A stretch of 64,000 bases of DNA from Streptomyces sp. NBC_00223 (GCF_036199905.1 NZ_CP108109.1:930001-994000), one strand, 5' to 3'; counted from the stretch's first letter, positions 36,729 to 45,459 are shown. Numbers and translations are program-made. The notes: generated by a model from the letters alone, not told the origin.

Positions 36729-37862
36729 ATGAACACGACGCGGCCCGCTCCCGGCCCGGCGCCCGCCGCGCGCCGCGGCTGGTTCCCGCTCACGGTCGCC
36801 GGGCTCGAAGCGCTGGCCGACGACACCGTGGCCGTCACCCTGCGGGTGCCGCCGGACCTGGCCGGCACCTTCGCGGCCCGGGCCGGGCAGCATGTGGTCG
36901 TGCGCCACCGGCGCCCCGGCGGGCGGGAACTGCGCCGCGCCTACTCGGTGTGCCCGCCGCCCGGCGACCCCGGTGCCCTGCGCCTGGTGATCAAGCGCAA
37001 CTCGTCCGACGGGTTCGGCGCCTACGCGGTGGACTCCCTGTCCTCCGGCGACGTGCTCGGCCTGTCACCGCCGACAGGCCGGTTCGGACTGCCGGACCTC
37101 ACGGGCGGACACCATGTGCTGCTCGCCGGGGGTACCGGGGTCACACCCCTGGCCGCGATGGCGGCGACGGCCCTGCGCGGTTCGCCGGACTGCCGGGTGT
37201 CGCTGGTCCACGCGGTCCGTTCCGCGGGCACGGCGCTGCTGGCGGACGAACTCGCCGAGCTGAAGGACGAGTTCGTCGACCGCTTCACCGTGCTGCACGT
37301 CCTGTCGCGTGAGCGGCGCGAGAGCGGGCTGTTCAGCGGGCGGATCGACGCGGAGAAGCTGACGCGGCTGCTGTCCCTGCTGGACGCGCGGCCCGACGGG
37401 ACGACCTCGTTCAGCCTGTGCGGACCCGCCGCGCTGGTGGAGACCGCGCGGACGACGCTGGCGGCCTGGGGCGCGCGGCCGGAGCTGGTGGGCTGGGAGC
37501 TGTTCTCGGCCGACGGCACGCCGCCCGAGGTTGAGCCCGGTACCGAGCCCGGTCCCGAGACCGAGGTGGCCGCGTCCGGCGACGAGCGGCACATCCGTGC
37601 GGTGATCGGCGGCCGTTCGACGGTCGTGACCATGGCGGCGGGCGACCGTGTGGTGCTGGACGCCGTGCTGCGGGCCCGGCCGGAGGTGCCGTACGCCTGC
37701 CGGGAAGGCGTGTGCGGAAGCTGCCGCGCCAAGGTCGTGGCGGGTTCGGTGACGCTCGGCCGGCAGCACGCCCTCGACGCCCGCGATCTCGCGGCGGGCT
37801 ACACCCTCGCCTGCCGGGCCCGGCCACGCGCCGACGACCTCACTCTCGACTTCGACCTCTGA
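36729..37862 (+). CDS. antL: AntL, PaaE-like reductase with 2Fe-2S domain
   Basis: 377 aa from ATG 36729. An FAD-binding domain (RAYSVCPPPG) and an NAD-binding domain (LLAGGTGVTPLAAM, later FSLCGPAALVE) are followed by a plant-type ferredoxin domain at about 285-377, with CREGVCGSC and a later Cys in YTLACRA as cluster ligands. It passes electrons from NAD(P)H to the AntH di-iron centre, as PaaE does. The length is slightly above PaaE because of a Glu/Pro-rich linker (EVEPGTEPGPETEV). Confidence 0.94.
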   Translation: MNTTRPAPGPAPAARRGWFPLTVAGLEALADDTVAVTLRVPPDLAGTFAARAGQHVVVRHRRPGGRELRRAYSVCPPPGDPGALRLVIKRNSSDGFGAYAVDSLSSGDVLGLSPPTGRFGLPDLTGGHHVLLAGGTGVTPLAAMAATALRGSPDCRVSLVHAVRSAGTALLADELAELKDEFVDRFTVLHVLSRERRESGLFSGRIDAEKLTRLLSLLDARPDGTTSFSLCGPAALVETARTTLAAWGARPELVGWELFSADGTPPEVEPGTEPGPETEVAASGDERHIRAVIGGRSTVVTMAAGDRVVLDAVLRARPEVPYACREGVCGSCRAKVVAGSVTLGRQHALDARDLAAGYTLACRARPRADDLTLDFDL

Positions 37863-37914
37863 CCGATCACCCGACCGGCGAGACCCGCAGGACCTTCAGC
37901 AGGGGAGGACGACC

Positions 37915-38697
37915 TTGACCACCACCGGGCGACAGCAGGGCAGGACCGCGCTGGTCACGGGAGGCAGCCGCGGTATCGGGCGGGCCGTCAGCCGGCGGCT
38001 GGCGCGCGAGGGCGCGCTGGTCGCCGTCCACTACGGGCACGACGCCGCGGCGGCGGAACGCACGGTCAAGGAGATCGAGACGGACGGCGGCCGGGCGTTC
38101 GCGGTGCGCGCGGAACTGGGTGTCCCCGGTGACGCGGCCACGCTCTGGGCCGCGTTCGACCGCGAGCTGGCCGCGTACGACGCGGGCGCCGGACCGGGCC
38201 TGGACATCCTGGTCAACAACGCGGGGATCACCCTGCCCCGGCCGATCGAGCAGGTCACCGAGGAGGACTACGACCACGTCTTCGCCGTCAACACCAAGGC
38301 CCCGTTCTTCATCCTCCAGCAGGGCATCGGCCGGCTGCGGGACGGCGGCCGGATCATCAGCGTCTCGTCGGCGGCCACCCGCGTCGCGTACCCGGCGATC
38401 GTCGCGTACTCCATGACCAAAGCGGCCCTGGAGCACCTGACGCTCTCGCTCGCCCTCCAGCTCGCCCCGCGGAACATCACGGTCAACACGGTCGCGCCCG
38501 GCTTCACCGAGACCGAGATCAACCCGACCCTGCGGAACCCGCAGATCCGGCAGGCGCTCTCCGCGGCCTCGGTGTTCAACCGGCTCGGCGTGCCGGCCGA
38601 CATCGCCGACGTGATCGCCTTCGTCGCGAGCGACGACGCCCGCTGGGTGACGGGCCAGCGGCTCGACGCGACCGGCGGCGTCCACCTCGGCCTGTAG
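37915..38697 (+). CDS. antM: AntM, discrete SDR ketoreductase
   Basis: 260 aa from TTG 37915, with aggggagga at 37899-37907. It is a classical SDR: TGGSRGIGRA (residues about 13-22), NNAGIT, the catalytic Ser in SVSSAATR and YSMTK (Tyr-x-x-x-Lys), then PGFTETEI. AntD has no ketoreductase domain, so AntM reduces the beta-keto group that becomes the C-8 hydroxyl, the site later acylated by AntB. Confidence 0.92.
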   Translation: MTTTGRQQGRTALVTGGSRGIGRAVSRRLAREGALVAVHYGHDAAAAERTVKEIETDGGRAFAVRAELGVPGDAATLWAAFDRELAAYDAGAGPGLDILVNNAGITLPRPIEQVTEEDYDHVFAVNTKAPFFILQQGIGRLRDGGRIISVSSAATRVAYPAIVAYSMTKAALEHLTLSLALQLAPRNITVNTVAPGFTETEINPTLRNPQIRQALSAASVFNRLGVPADIADVIAFVASDDARWVTGQRLDATGGVHLGL

Positions 38698-38760
38698 GCC
38701 GGCCCGTTCGCGCGACACCCCAGTCCACTTCACGAGTACGGCAGTCCCGAGGAGCACTCG

Positions 38761-39609
38761 ATGAACGACAGCCCGTCCGCGCTCGCGGATCTGTCCCCGG
38801 ACGACCCGCTCACCCAGCCGTTCCACGGCGCGAGCCCCTACGACGAGTACGTGCGCGCCTCCGTCCTCAACTCCCTCCAGCAGCCGCTGACCGAGGCCGC
38901 CGACGAAATGGGCTTCCTCGTCACCACCCAGGTGATGGAGCTGTGGTTCACCCTGATCGCGCACGAGTGGCGGGCGGCCCGGGACGCCTTCGCCAAGGAC
39001 GACCTGGACGCCGCGACGGACGCGCTGGTGCGCAGCCGCCGGGCGGTCGAGGCGCTGGTGGCGTCGTGGACACCGGTCGCCGCGCTGACGCCGCACCAGT
39101 TCAACGGGTTCCGGGCGGCGTTCGGCAGGGCGTCCGGCTTCCAGTCGGCGATGTACCGGCACATGGAATTCCTGCTCGGCGACAAGTCCCCCGCGCTGCT
39201 CCGGTCCCATCAGGGCGACCCGTCGGTCCACGAGGCGCTGCGCGTGGCGTACCACGAGCCGTCGCTCTACGACGAGGTGCTGCGCTTCCTGCACCGGCGA
39301 GGACTGCCGGTGCCGGAACCGGTGCGGGAGCGCGACGTGACCGCGCCCTACGAGTCGGACCCCGGTGTCGTCGCGGCGTGGCGGCTCGTCTACGCGGGTC
39401 CGCAGCACCATCCGCTGCTCGCACTCGGCGAGTTGCTCACCGACATCGCCGAACGGATGCTGCGCTGGCGCTTCGACCACGTCCTGGTGGTACGGCGGGC
39501 CATGGGCACCAAGACGGGCAGCGCCGGTTCGTCCGGCGTCGCCTGGCTGGAGGCCCGCGCGAAACGGCCGGTCTTCCCGGAGCTGTGGGCGGTACGCGGT
39601 GACGTCTAG
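38761..39609 (+). CDS. antN: AntN, tryptophan 2,3-dioxygenase
   Basis: 282 aa from ATG 38761 with gaggagc upstream. It is a haem-dependent TDO family member: SPYDEYVRASVLNSLQQPLT, LVTTQVMELWFTLIAHEW (the conserved QVMELWF/E-W segment), then GRASGFQSAMYRHMEFLLGD. It opens the indole ring of L-tryptophan to N-formylkynurenine, the first committed step to pathway-dedicated anthranilate. It overlaps antO by 11 bases. Confidence 0.95.
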   Translation: MNDSPSALADLSPDDPLTQPFHGASPYDEYVRASVLNSLQQPLTEAADEMGFLVTTQVMELWFTLIAHEWRAARDAFAKDDLDAATDALVRSRRAVEALVASWTPVAALTPHQFNGFRAAFGRASGFQSAMYRHMEFLLGDKSPALLRSHQGDPSVHEALRVAYHEPSLYDEVLRFLHRRGLPVPEPVRERDVTAPYESDPGVVAAWRLVYAGPQHHPLLALGELLTDIAERMLRWRFDHVLVVRRAMGTKTGSAGSSGVAWLEARAKRPVFPELWAVRGDV

Positions 39610-40498
39610 GGAGATCTCGGCCTTCGCGGCCGAGGAGGAGCGGCGCGTCCTGAGCCTGAAGCCGGTCCTGGCGCCGGCGCACGGGAGGTACGGGGACCAC
39701 CCGCACCAGGTCTACGACTCCTGGCCCGCCGAGGACCCCGGGGCGCCACTGGTACTGCTGCTGCACGGCGGGTACTGGCGCTACGACCGTATGCACCTGA
39801 CGCCGTTCGCGTCCTGGCTGGCGAAGCAGGGCTTCTCCGTGCTGCTGCCCGGCTTTCGCCGGTCCGGGGGCGCCGGCGGCTATCCGGAGACCTTCGACGA
39901 CATCGCCCGGATCGTCGACACACTGCCGGCGGGCCGGCCGTACGTCCTGGCCGGCCACTGCTCCGGCGGTCACCTCGCGCTGTGGTGCGCCGCCCGCGCG
40001 CTGCTGCCCACCGACTCGCCCTGGCACACCACCTCGCTGCCGACCGCCGTGCTCGCTCTCGCCCCGCTGACCGACCTCGACGCCACCCGCCGGGACCGGC
40101 TCAGCGACGACGCGGCACTGCAACTCCTCGGCGGGCCGGCTCTGTTCGAGGAGCGGATGCCGTACGTCGATCCACTGACGCTGCTGAAGGGGCAGGGGCG
40201 GACAGGCGTACGCACCGTGCTGCTGCACGGCGCGGTCGACGAGGAGGTCCCGCTGTCGCAGTTCGCGGACTACGCGGCGGTGGACGACGACCTGGACACG
40301 GTCGTCCTGCCCGGCATCGGCCACTACACGCTGATCGAGCCCGACGCGCCCGGTGCGATCGCGGTCGCCGACGTCATGCGCCGCTTGGCCGCGGAGGCGG
40401 CGGGGGTCGCGGAGGCGGCGCAGGCTTCGGAGTCGGAGTCGGAGTCGGAGTCGGCGAAGGTCGCGGCCGTCGCCGTCGCGGAGCCCCAGCGCCCATGA
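39599..40498 (+). CDS. antO: AntO, alpha/beta hydrolase (kynurenine-formamidase-like)
   Basis: 299 aa from GTG 39599. The HGGYW oxyanion motif (LLLHGGYWRY), nucleophile elbow GHCSGG and C-terminal GIGHYT His fit the alpha/beta hydrolases of the kynurenine formamidase type. The context between TDO and kynureninase supports hydrolysis of N-formylkynurenine. In published work AntO has been proposed as the enzyme formylating 3-aminosalicylate, so a formyl-transfer role is the alternative. The last 30 residues are low complexity (SESESESES), encoded by a 6-base tandem repeat, unlike the rest of the protein. Confidence 0.85.
   Translation: MTSREISAFAAEEERRVLSLKPVLAPAHGRYGDHPHQVYDSWPAEDPGAPLVLLLHGGYWRYDRMHLTPFASWLAKQGFSVLLPGFRRSGGAGGYPETFDDIARIVDTLPAGRPYVLAGHCSGGHLALWCAARALLPTDSPWHTTSLPTAVLALAPLTDLDATRRDRLSDDAALQLLGGPALFEERMPYVDPLTLLKGQGRTGVRTVLLHGAVDEEVPLSQFADYAAVDDDLDTVVLPGIGHYTLIEPDAPGAIAVADVMRRLAAEAAGVAEAAQASESESESESAKVAAVAVAEPQRP
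40427..40454 (+). repeat. antO: tcggag hexanucleotide repeat inside antO
   Basis: Between four and five perfect head-to-tail copies encode the Ser-Glu run near the AntO C-terminus. Slippage here would change the number of Ser-Glu pairs without a frameshift. Confidence 0.8.
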
Positions 40499-41048
40499 CG
40501 CGCCTCCTGGTGGCGGCTTCGCAGCGCTTGCGCGAGCGGCTGCGGGCAGGTGCGGCCTCGCGGTCCGCCGCGCCGATCGCGCCGGTCGGGCCGGCCGGGC
40601 CGGCCGGGCCGGCCGCGCCGACGGGGCTCGCGGGCGGTCCGGCCGCGGCGGGTGCGCCGACTCGGGGCTCCGCCGAGGACACGGACCGGGTCGTCGAACC
40701 CGGCAGCGGTGCGGGTGACAGCGCACCCGGCACTCACGCGGCCGGCTTCGGCCGGGGCGCCCACCGCGTGTCCGACCGGTCCCCGGTCGGTGCCGGGACG
40801 GTAAGCGCTCCCGGGCGGTGTCACCACTCTCCTCGTGCCCGTCGGCGACCGGCCGGTCCAGGAACGGGTGCACGGGCGGTGGCCGGCCGGCGCTCCCCGG
40901 GGCGTTCGTCCGTCGCCGCCCGGCAGCTCCGGAGGAGTCGGGGGACGCGCGGACCCCGAACGGGCGACGGCCTGGGGCCGTCGCCCCGGCTTTCACCGCA
41001 TCCGACCAGGAGCACCTCACTGGTGCCCGCAACCGAAGGGGTCCGCCA
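40499..41048. other. 550-bp GC-rich spacer between antO and antP
   Basis: An open plus-strand frame runs through (ATG 40496), but its product is Ala/Gly/Pro/Arg low complexity (PVGPAGPAGPAAPTG) and I do not treat it as a gene. No terminator is obvious, so antP may still be read from the antH operon or from a promoter here. Confidence 0.45.
40587..40616. repeat. tandem gggccggcc repeat
   Basis: Three nearly perfect 9-base units, reading Gly-Pro-Ala, in the antO-antP spacer. A similar unit occurs at 15045-15071. Confidence 0.7.
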
Positions 41049-42290
41049 GTGACCACCGCCCTCGTCGCACACGCCGCCGCCCTCGACGCCGAGGCGCCGC
41101 TCGCGCACGTCCGCGAGCGTTTCCTGCTCCCCGCGGGAATCGTCTACCTGGACGGCAACTCGCTCGGTCCGCTCCCGGCCGCCGTTCCGTCGGCCCTCCA
41201 CGATCTCGTCCACCGCCAGTGGGGCACCGACCTGATCCGTTCGTGGAACAGCAACGGCTGGTGGGAGGCGCCGACAAGGATCGGCGACCGGGTGGGGCGG
41301 CTCATCGGCGCGGCGCCGGGCCAGACCGTGGCGGGCGACTCCACGAGCGTGCAGCTCTACAACGCCCTCAGCGCCGCCGCCGCGCTGCGCCCCGACCGCC
41401 CGTATCTCGTCACCGATCCCGGTGACTTCCCCACCGATCGTTACCTCACCGACGCGGTGGCGGCCCAACTGGGCCTGGAGGCACGGCGGGTGAGCCCGGC
41501 CGACCTCGAAGACTTCCTCGATAAGGAAGGCGACCGGGTGGCCGTGGTGTGCCACTCCCCCGTCGACTACCGCACGGGCGAGCTCCACCACATGGCCGCG
41601 CCCACGCGGGCGGCGCACGAGGCGGGCGCGCTGGTGCTCTGGGACCTGTGCCACGCGGCCGGGGCCATGCCCGTCCAACTCGACTCCCTGGACGTGGACT
41701 TCGCGGTCGGCTGTGGCTACAAGTTCCTCTCCGGCGGCCCCGGCGCACCGGCCTTCCTGTATGCGGCCCGACGCCACCACGCCGACTGGCGGCCCCCGGT
41801 CACCGGCTGGAACGGCCACGCCGACCCCTTCGGACTGCACGACGCGTACGAGCCGGCGCCGGGGATCGGCAAAGCCCGGATCGGCACCCCGCCGATCCTG
41901 TCGCTGCTCGCCCTGGAGGCGGCGCTGACCGTCTTCGACGACGTCGACATGGCACAGGTCCGCGCCAAGAGCCTGTCCCTGACCGGCTTCTTCCTGGACT
42001 GCGCCGCCCAGTTGCTGGACGGCCTGGGCTTCGAGCCGGTCACCCCGGCCGTCCCGGAGCGTCGCGGCAGCCAGGTGTCCCTTCGGCACGCGCACGCCTA
42101 CGGGCTGGCCCGTGCCCTGGAGTCCCGGGGCGTCATCGGCGACATGCGCGCCCCCGATCTCCTGCGCTTCGGCGTCAACGCCCTGTACACCTCGCACGCG
42201 GAGATCCTCAGTGCGGTGACCTGCCTGCGCGAGATCTCGACGACGGGGGCCTACGACCCGACGGCGGTGGCCGCGGGCGCGGTGACGTGA
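41049..42290 (+). CDS. antP: AntP, kynureninase
   Basis: 413 aa from GTG 41049; the frame is open to 40818 but that part is low complexity. It is a PLP fold-type I enzyme: LDGNSLGPLP near the N-terminus, DFPTDRYLTD, DLCHAAGAMP, and the PLP lysine in GCGYKFLSGGPGAP. It cleaves kynurenine to anthranilate and alanine. The gene occurs only in the longer versions of the antimycin cluster. No phosphopantetheinyl transferase (antQ) follows within the next 900 bases, so this is a 16-gene form with antP but without antQ. Confidence 0.95.
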   Translation: MTTALVAHAAALDAEAPLAHVRERFLLPAGIVYLDGNSLGPLPAAVPSALHDLVHRQWGTDLIRSWNSNGWWEAPTRIGDRVGRLIGAAPGQTVAGDSTSVQLYNALSAAAALRPDRPYLVTDPGDFPTDRYLTDAVAAQLGLEARRVSPADLEDFLDKEGDRVAVVCHSPVDYRTGELHHMAAPTRAAHEAGALVLWDLCHAAGAMPVQLDSLDVDFAVGCGYKFLSGGPGAPAFLYAARRHHADWRPPVTGWNGHADPFGLHDAYEPAPGIGKARIGTPPILSLLALEAALTVFDDVDMAQVRAKSLSLTGFFLDCAAQLLDGLGFEPVTPAVPERRGSQVSLRHAHAYGLARALESRGVIGDMRAPDLLRFGVNALYTSHAEILSAVTCLREISTTGAYDPTAVAAGAVT

Positions 42291-43016
42291 ACCGTACGCG
42301 GGCCCCGGTGAGCGCCGTCGCCGGCGTTGTCCCGTGCCACCGGGCCGGTTCGCCCGCCACGGACCGCGACCGCGGGACGTTTCGCCCGACGGCGCCCGCC
42401 GTACCGCGCCATGTCGTCCAAAGGCGTCCGGCCACCGGCTGGCCACCAGCAGAGTCAGGGGGCCGCTCATCAGCGTTGTCGGTCTCCGACAGATCCTCCG
42501 GCAAGGGGTTCTCGGCTCCCGGAGAATCGCTCCCCCAGAAACCGGGCCGGCGTTCATCGCGACAACATCTGCGCACCTTCGACCGGACGACCGGCTCACG
42601 ATCGCGCGTCCGTCGCCCGGGCCCATGGCGCCTGCCTCATGTGGATGGCGTACGGCGTGGCCACCACGCCGTTGGTGCGCACCGCGCCCCCTTCCACCGG
42701 CCGTGAAGTCGCCGTCGCCCTGGCCGTGTTCGCCTGAACGATCGCCTCCCCCTCGCCCTGCGCGGTCTGGGACGCAGGCGCCCGGCCCTCCCCCACCGCT
42801 GCCCGGACTGCCACCCGCCCCCGCAGGTCGGGTCGCCGGCTTCGCCGCGCACGCGCTCGCCGTCTCCGGCATCACCCACCACATCGCGGACCGCCTCATC
42901 CCCGACAGGGTCTTGCGGCCGGGGTCGCGGACCTGCGGATTTTCCGTGGCCGTGGTCCCCAGTTGGTCCCCGGGCCCTTGACGGCCCATCACATGGAAAA
43001 CGTTGCCAACAATGTC
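42291..43016. other. intergenic region right of the antimycin cluster
   Basis: No gene with good coding character is visible. A plus-strand frame near 42830-42981 (FAAHALAVSGITHHIADRLI) and a minus-strand frame near 42420-42480 (MSGPLTLLVASRW) may be debris of membrane proteins. A 21-base sequence at 42952-42972 recurs at 44313-44333. Confidence 0.4.
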
Positions 43017-43061
43017 GAAGGGCCCGCCGACCTGGCCAAATGCCAGTCCAGCGGGCCCTTC
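43017..43061 (-). terminator. nested hairpin terminator beside the tRNA fragment
   Basis: Perfect 11-bp arms gaagggcccgc (43017-43027) and gcgggcccttc (43051-43061) enclose a second stem (ctggc / gccag). It lies just downstream of the tRNA fragment as read on the minus strand and probably ended the original tRNA transcript. Confidence 0.75.
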
Positions 43062-43068
43062 ATGCACC

Positions 43069-43112
43069 GTCGGGACGACAGGATTTGAACCTGCGACCCC
43101 CTGACCCCCAGT
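43069..43112 (-). other. 3' half of a tRNA-Pro(GGG) gene, likely attachment-site scar
   Basis: Read on the minus strand the segment goes ctgggggtca (anticodon loop with GGG), then the T-arm gcaggttcaaatcctgt and the acceptor end cgtcccgac. The anticodon stem 5' strand, D-arm and acceptor 5' strand are missing; upstream sequence (cgcga) cannot pair properly. Integrases of actinomycete elements often use tRNA 3' ends as attachment sites and leave such a half copy at one end of the insertion. Confidence 0.75.
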
Positions 43113-43175
43113 CGCGAAGGGGAACCCCATTTCCCCGGCAGTCGGGACGAACTCCCCGCGCAAATCGTTCAGTTA

Positions 43176-44278
43176 CGAGCTCACCCGCGATTGATCGGGG
43201 TGGGGCCGTGACATGAGGATGGCCGCGCGGGTTCTTCGAGTGTGATCAAGAAGTGGGCCCGCGCGGCCTTGTCTCATCCTGCCTTCTGCGGCGTGAGCCG
43301 CCAACACTTCGGCGAGTTGCCCGACGAACTCGAACCGGTGTGGGAAGCGCGGTGCGAGGGTGGGCGTCACGACCGGCGCGGGCACGGCCGACGCCGCCGG
43401 GCCGGGGCGGGCCCGAAGTACGAACTCGCCTTCCGTGACCGGTTGGTGATCACGCTGGTCCACCTGCGCACCGGCCTGCCCCAGGACGCCCTCGCAGTGG
43501 TCTACGACGTCGGCTCCTCGACCGTCGGGCGGGCGATCGGCGAGGTGAGGCCCCTGCTCGCGGCCCGCGGTTTCGCTGTTCCCGACCGGCCCGGCCTGCG
43601 CCTGTGCACCCTGGAGGACGTGTTCGCCTACGCGGAGGCGGAGGGCGTCGAGCTGCGGCTCGACGGTGCGGAGACCCAGGTCCGCCGCCCGAAGGCCGGC
43701 CGCCCCGGGCGCCGGGCGTTCGTCTCGGGAAAGCGCAGGCAGAACACCATCAAGACCACCAGGTTCAGCGACGGACAGGGCCGCCTGCTCTATTCCGGAG
43801 TGGAACGGCCCGGCCGGATGCACGACCAGACCGCAGTCCGCACCGAGCGCATCGCCGAGCAGTTCAGGACCCGTCCCGGCGTGAAGGCGAAGGCCGACTC
43901 CGGCTACCAGGGCCTGGCCAAGGAGTTCCCCGACCAGGTCAGCACCCCACCGAAGAATCCGAAGGATGACGCCTGTAACGGCGACAAGTACGCCTGGCGC
44001 GAAGCCCGCAGGCGGCAGTCCTCGGCCCGGATCTGCGTCGAACACACCAACGCCGAGCTCCGGCAATGGGCCCCGCTGCGACGGTTCACCCGACCCCGCG
44101 AGACCTTCTGCGAGACCCAGCGGGCCATCGCCGCCCTGATCTCCGACCGGGCCGCCAAACGCCCCACCCGCCGCGAGTACAGCACCGAACTCATCCTCGC
44201 CCGCGACGCCGCTCACTGATCACCCACCAGCCGAACCGCCAAGCCAACACGCCCCGAACTCAATCGCGGGGGAACCCG
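43176..44278 (+). mobile_element. complete IS5-family insertion sequence, about 1.1 kb
   Basis: The ends match as imperfect inverted repeats: left cgagctcacccgcgattga plus tcgggg (43176-43200), right (reverse complement) cgggttcccccgcgattgag plus ttcgggg. The shared core is cccgcgattga. The trinucleotide TTA flanks both ends (43173-43175 and 44279-44281), fitting the TNA duplications of the IS1031 subgroup. One full transposase gene lies inside with an intact DDE triad, so the element may be active. Confidence 0.75.
43242..44219 (+). CDS. IS5-family DDE transposase
   Basis: 325 aa from GTG 43242. An N-terminal HTH region (FRDRLVITLVHLRTGLPQDA and YDVGSSTVGRAIGEV) is followed by the catalytic domain with candidate Asp in RLDGAETQVRRP, Asp in KAKADSGYQGLA and Glu in ICVEHTNAELRQW. 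No stop or frameshift interrupts it. Length and organisation fit the DDE_Tnp_4-type members common in Streptomyces. Confidence 0.93.
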   Translation: MIKKWARAALSHPAFCGVSRQHFGELPDELEPVWEARCEGGRHDRRGHGRRRRAGAGPKYELAFRDRLVITLVHLRTGLPQDALAVVYDVGSSTVGRAIGEVRPLLAARGFAVPDRPGLRLCTLEDVFAYAEAEGVELRLDGAETQVRRPKAGRPGRRAFVSGKRRQNTIKTTRFSDGQGRLLYSGVERPGRMHDQTAVRTERIAEQFRTRPGVKAKADSGYQGLAKEFPDQVSTPPKNPKDDACNGDKYAWREARRRQSSARICVEHTNAELRQWAPLRRFTRPRETFCETQRAIAALISDRAAKRPTRREYSTELILARDAAH

Positions 44279-44475
44279 TTATGCGCCCATCGCTCACCAA
44301 CGCGCGCGACGTGTGGTCCCCACCTGGTCCCCGAACGGACCGGCCCGTCCCTTAGCAAGATGCTTCCCTTCCAGGGGGCACTTCTTAGCAGTATCCGACA
44401 GTCGAAGAAGTCCTGGTCGGCGGCGAACACACTCTTCTGCCACCGGACACGACCCGGCAAGGCCGGGGCCGGCGA

Positions 44476-45459
44476 TCAGCGGGCCGCGTTCCGAGCCGTG
44501 ACCGTGGTGATGACGATGTCGGTGAGGTCTGCGGAAGCAACGAGAAGCGTCCCATCGGGTCGTACCAGTGCGGCCACCTTGTCGCCCTGTCCCAGATCTG
44601 CTGAGAGCTCGCCGGTGGCGGCGTCCCATTCCCGGACCCGGCGGTCCGCGCCGGCGGTGAACACTCGCGCGCGCCCGTCGAAAACCGCCGTGTCGAGGGA
44701 CGAGATGTTCTCCTCGCCGAGTTCGACCTGCGGACCGATCTGCTCCCACGTCTCCGTGTCCCAGCGCCGCATCACACCGAGACGGTCGGCGGACACCAGG
44801 ACGGTCCTGCCGTCCGGCAGCCGTACGGACTTCAGGGAGTAGACGATGTCGTCGTGCGCGTCCACCGGATCTCCGACAGGCAGTCCGGACACAGCGTCCC
44901 AGCGACGGATCACCCCCATCGCGTCGCCCGACACGATCACCGCGGAATCCCCGTGCGCCGGCAGAACAGCCACCGCGCGCACGATGTCGTCGTGGCCCTC
45001 CAGGGCCGGCAACGCCGTACCGGTGACGGCGTCCCAGCGCAGCACATCACACAGATCACCGCCGCCGACCAGCAGGCTCTCGCCCGTGGACAGCCGACCC
45101 GAGGCAGCGGCCCAGACGCTGCCGCCGTACTCGTACGTCGACAGCAGATCTCCGGTGCCGGCGTCCCACCGCAGGAAATCCATGAACTCCCCACCCGCCA
45201 GGATGACCCGCCCGTCGGGCAGCACAGCCGTCGTCAAAGAATTCAAGGGCGGGAACGAGTCGCGCACCCGCCAGAGCAGACCACCGGTCCCAACGTCCCA
45301 CCGGGTGAGCGAGGTGCAGTTCTCCCCCATGGAGACGAGGAATACCCCACCATCCGGTCCCCGTTCGAGAACGAGATCGTAGACGCCACTGTCGACTTCC
45401 GCATCGAGGATTCTCAATCCCTCCGCAGTCCGCTCCACACGCATTCCAGCATCCACCAT
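44476..45459 (-). CDS. WD40-like beta-propeller protein, 327 aa
   Basis: ATG 45459; ATG 45444 is an alternative, and ribosome sites are weak for both. Six or so repeats of about 40 residues end in RWD-type motifs: LTRWDVGTGGLL, FLRWDAGTGDLL, VLRWDAVTGTAL, IRRWDAVSGLPV, MRRWDTETWEQI, VREWDAATGELS. Two include the GHDDIV/AHDDIV turn. There is no signal peptide, so it is cytoplasmic. It lies about 100 bases downstream of the deaminase-like gene on the same strand and could be a binding partner. WD40 proteins are scaffolds; no catalytic function is implied. Confidence 0.8.
   Translation of the reverse strand: MVDAGMRVERTAEGLRILDAEVDSGVYDLVLERGPDGGVFLVSMGENCTSLTRWDVGTGGLLWRVRDSFPPLNSLTTAVLPDGRVILAGGEFMDFLRWDAGTGDLLSTYEYGGSVWAAASGRLSTGESLLVGGGDLCDVLRWDAVTGTALPALEGHDDIVRAVAVLPAHGDSAVIVSGDAMGVIRRWDAVSGLPVGDPVDAHDDIVYSLKSVRLPDGRTVLVSADRLGVMRRWDTETWEQIGPQVELGEENISSLDTAVFDGRARVFTAGADRRVREWDAATGELSADLGQGDKVAALVRPDGTLLVASADLTDIVITTVTARNAAR

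Noticed and set aside
40496..41052. Plus-strand ORF between antO and antP
   Set aside because: The product is Ala/Pro/Gly/Arg low complexity driven by tandem repeats, and no homologous motif is visible.
42291..43016. antQ phosphopantetheinyl transferase after antP
   Set aside because: No frame shows the transferase motifs or has normal coding bias.
43069..43112. A functional tRNA-Pro gene
   Set aside because: The 5' acceptor strand, D-arm and 5' anticodon stem are missing, so it cannot fold as a tRNA.
40821..43163. A 780-codon minus-strand frame from antP through the tRNA scar
   Set aside because: It crosses kynureninase coding sequence, the terminator and the tRNA fragment; an open frame by GC bias only.
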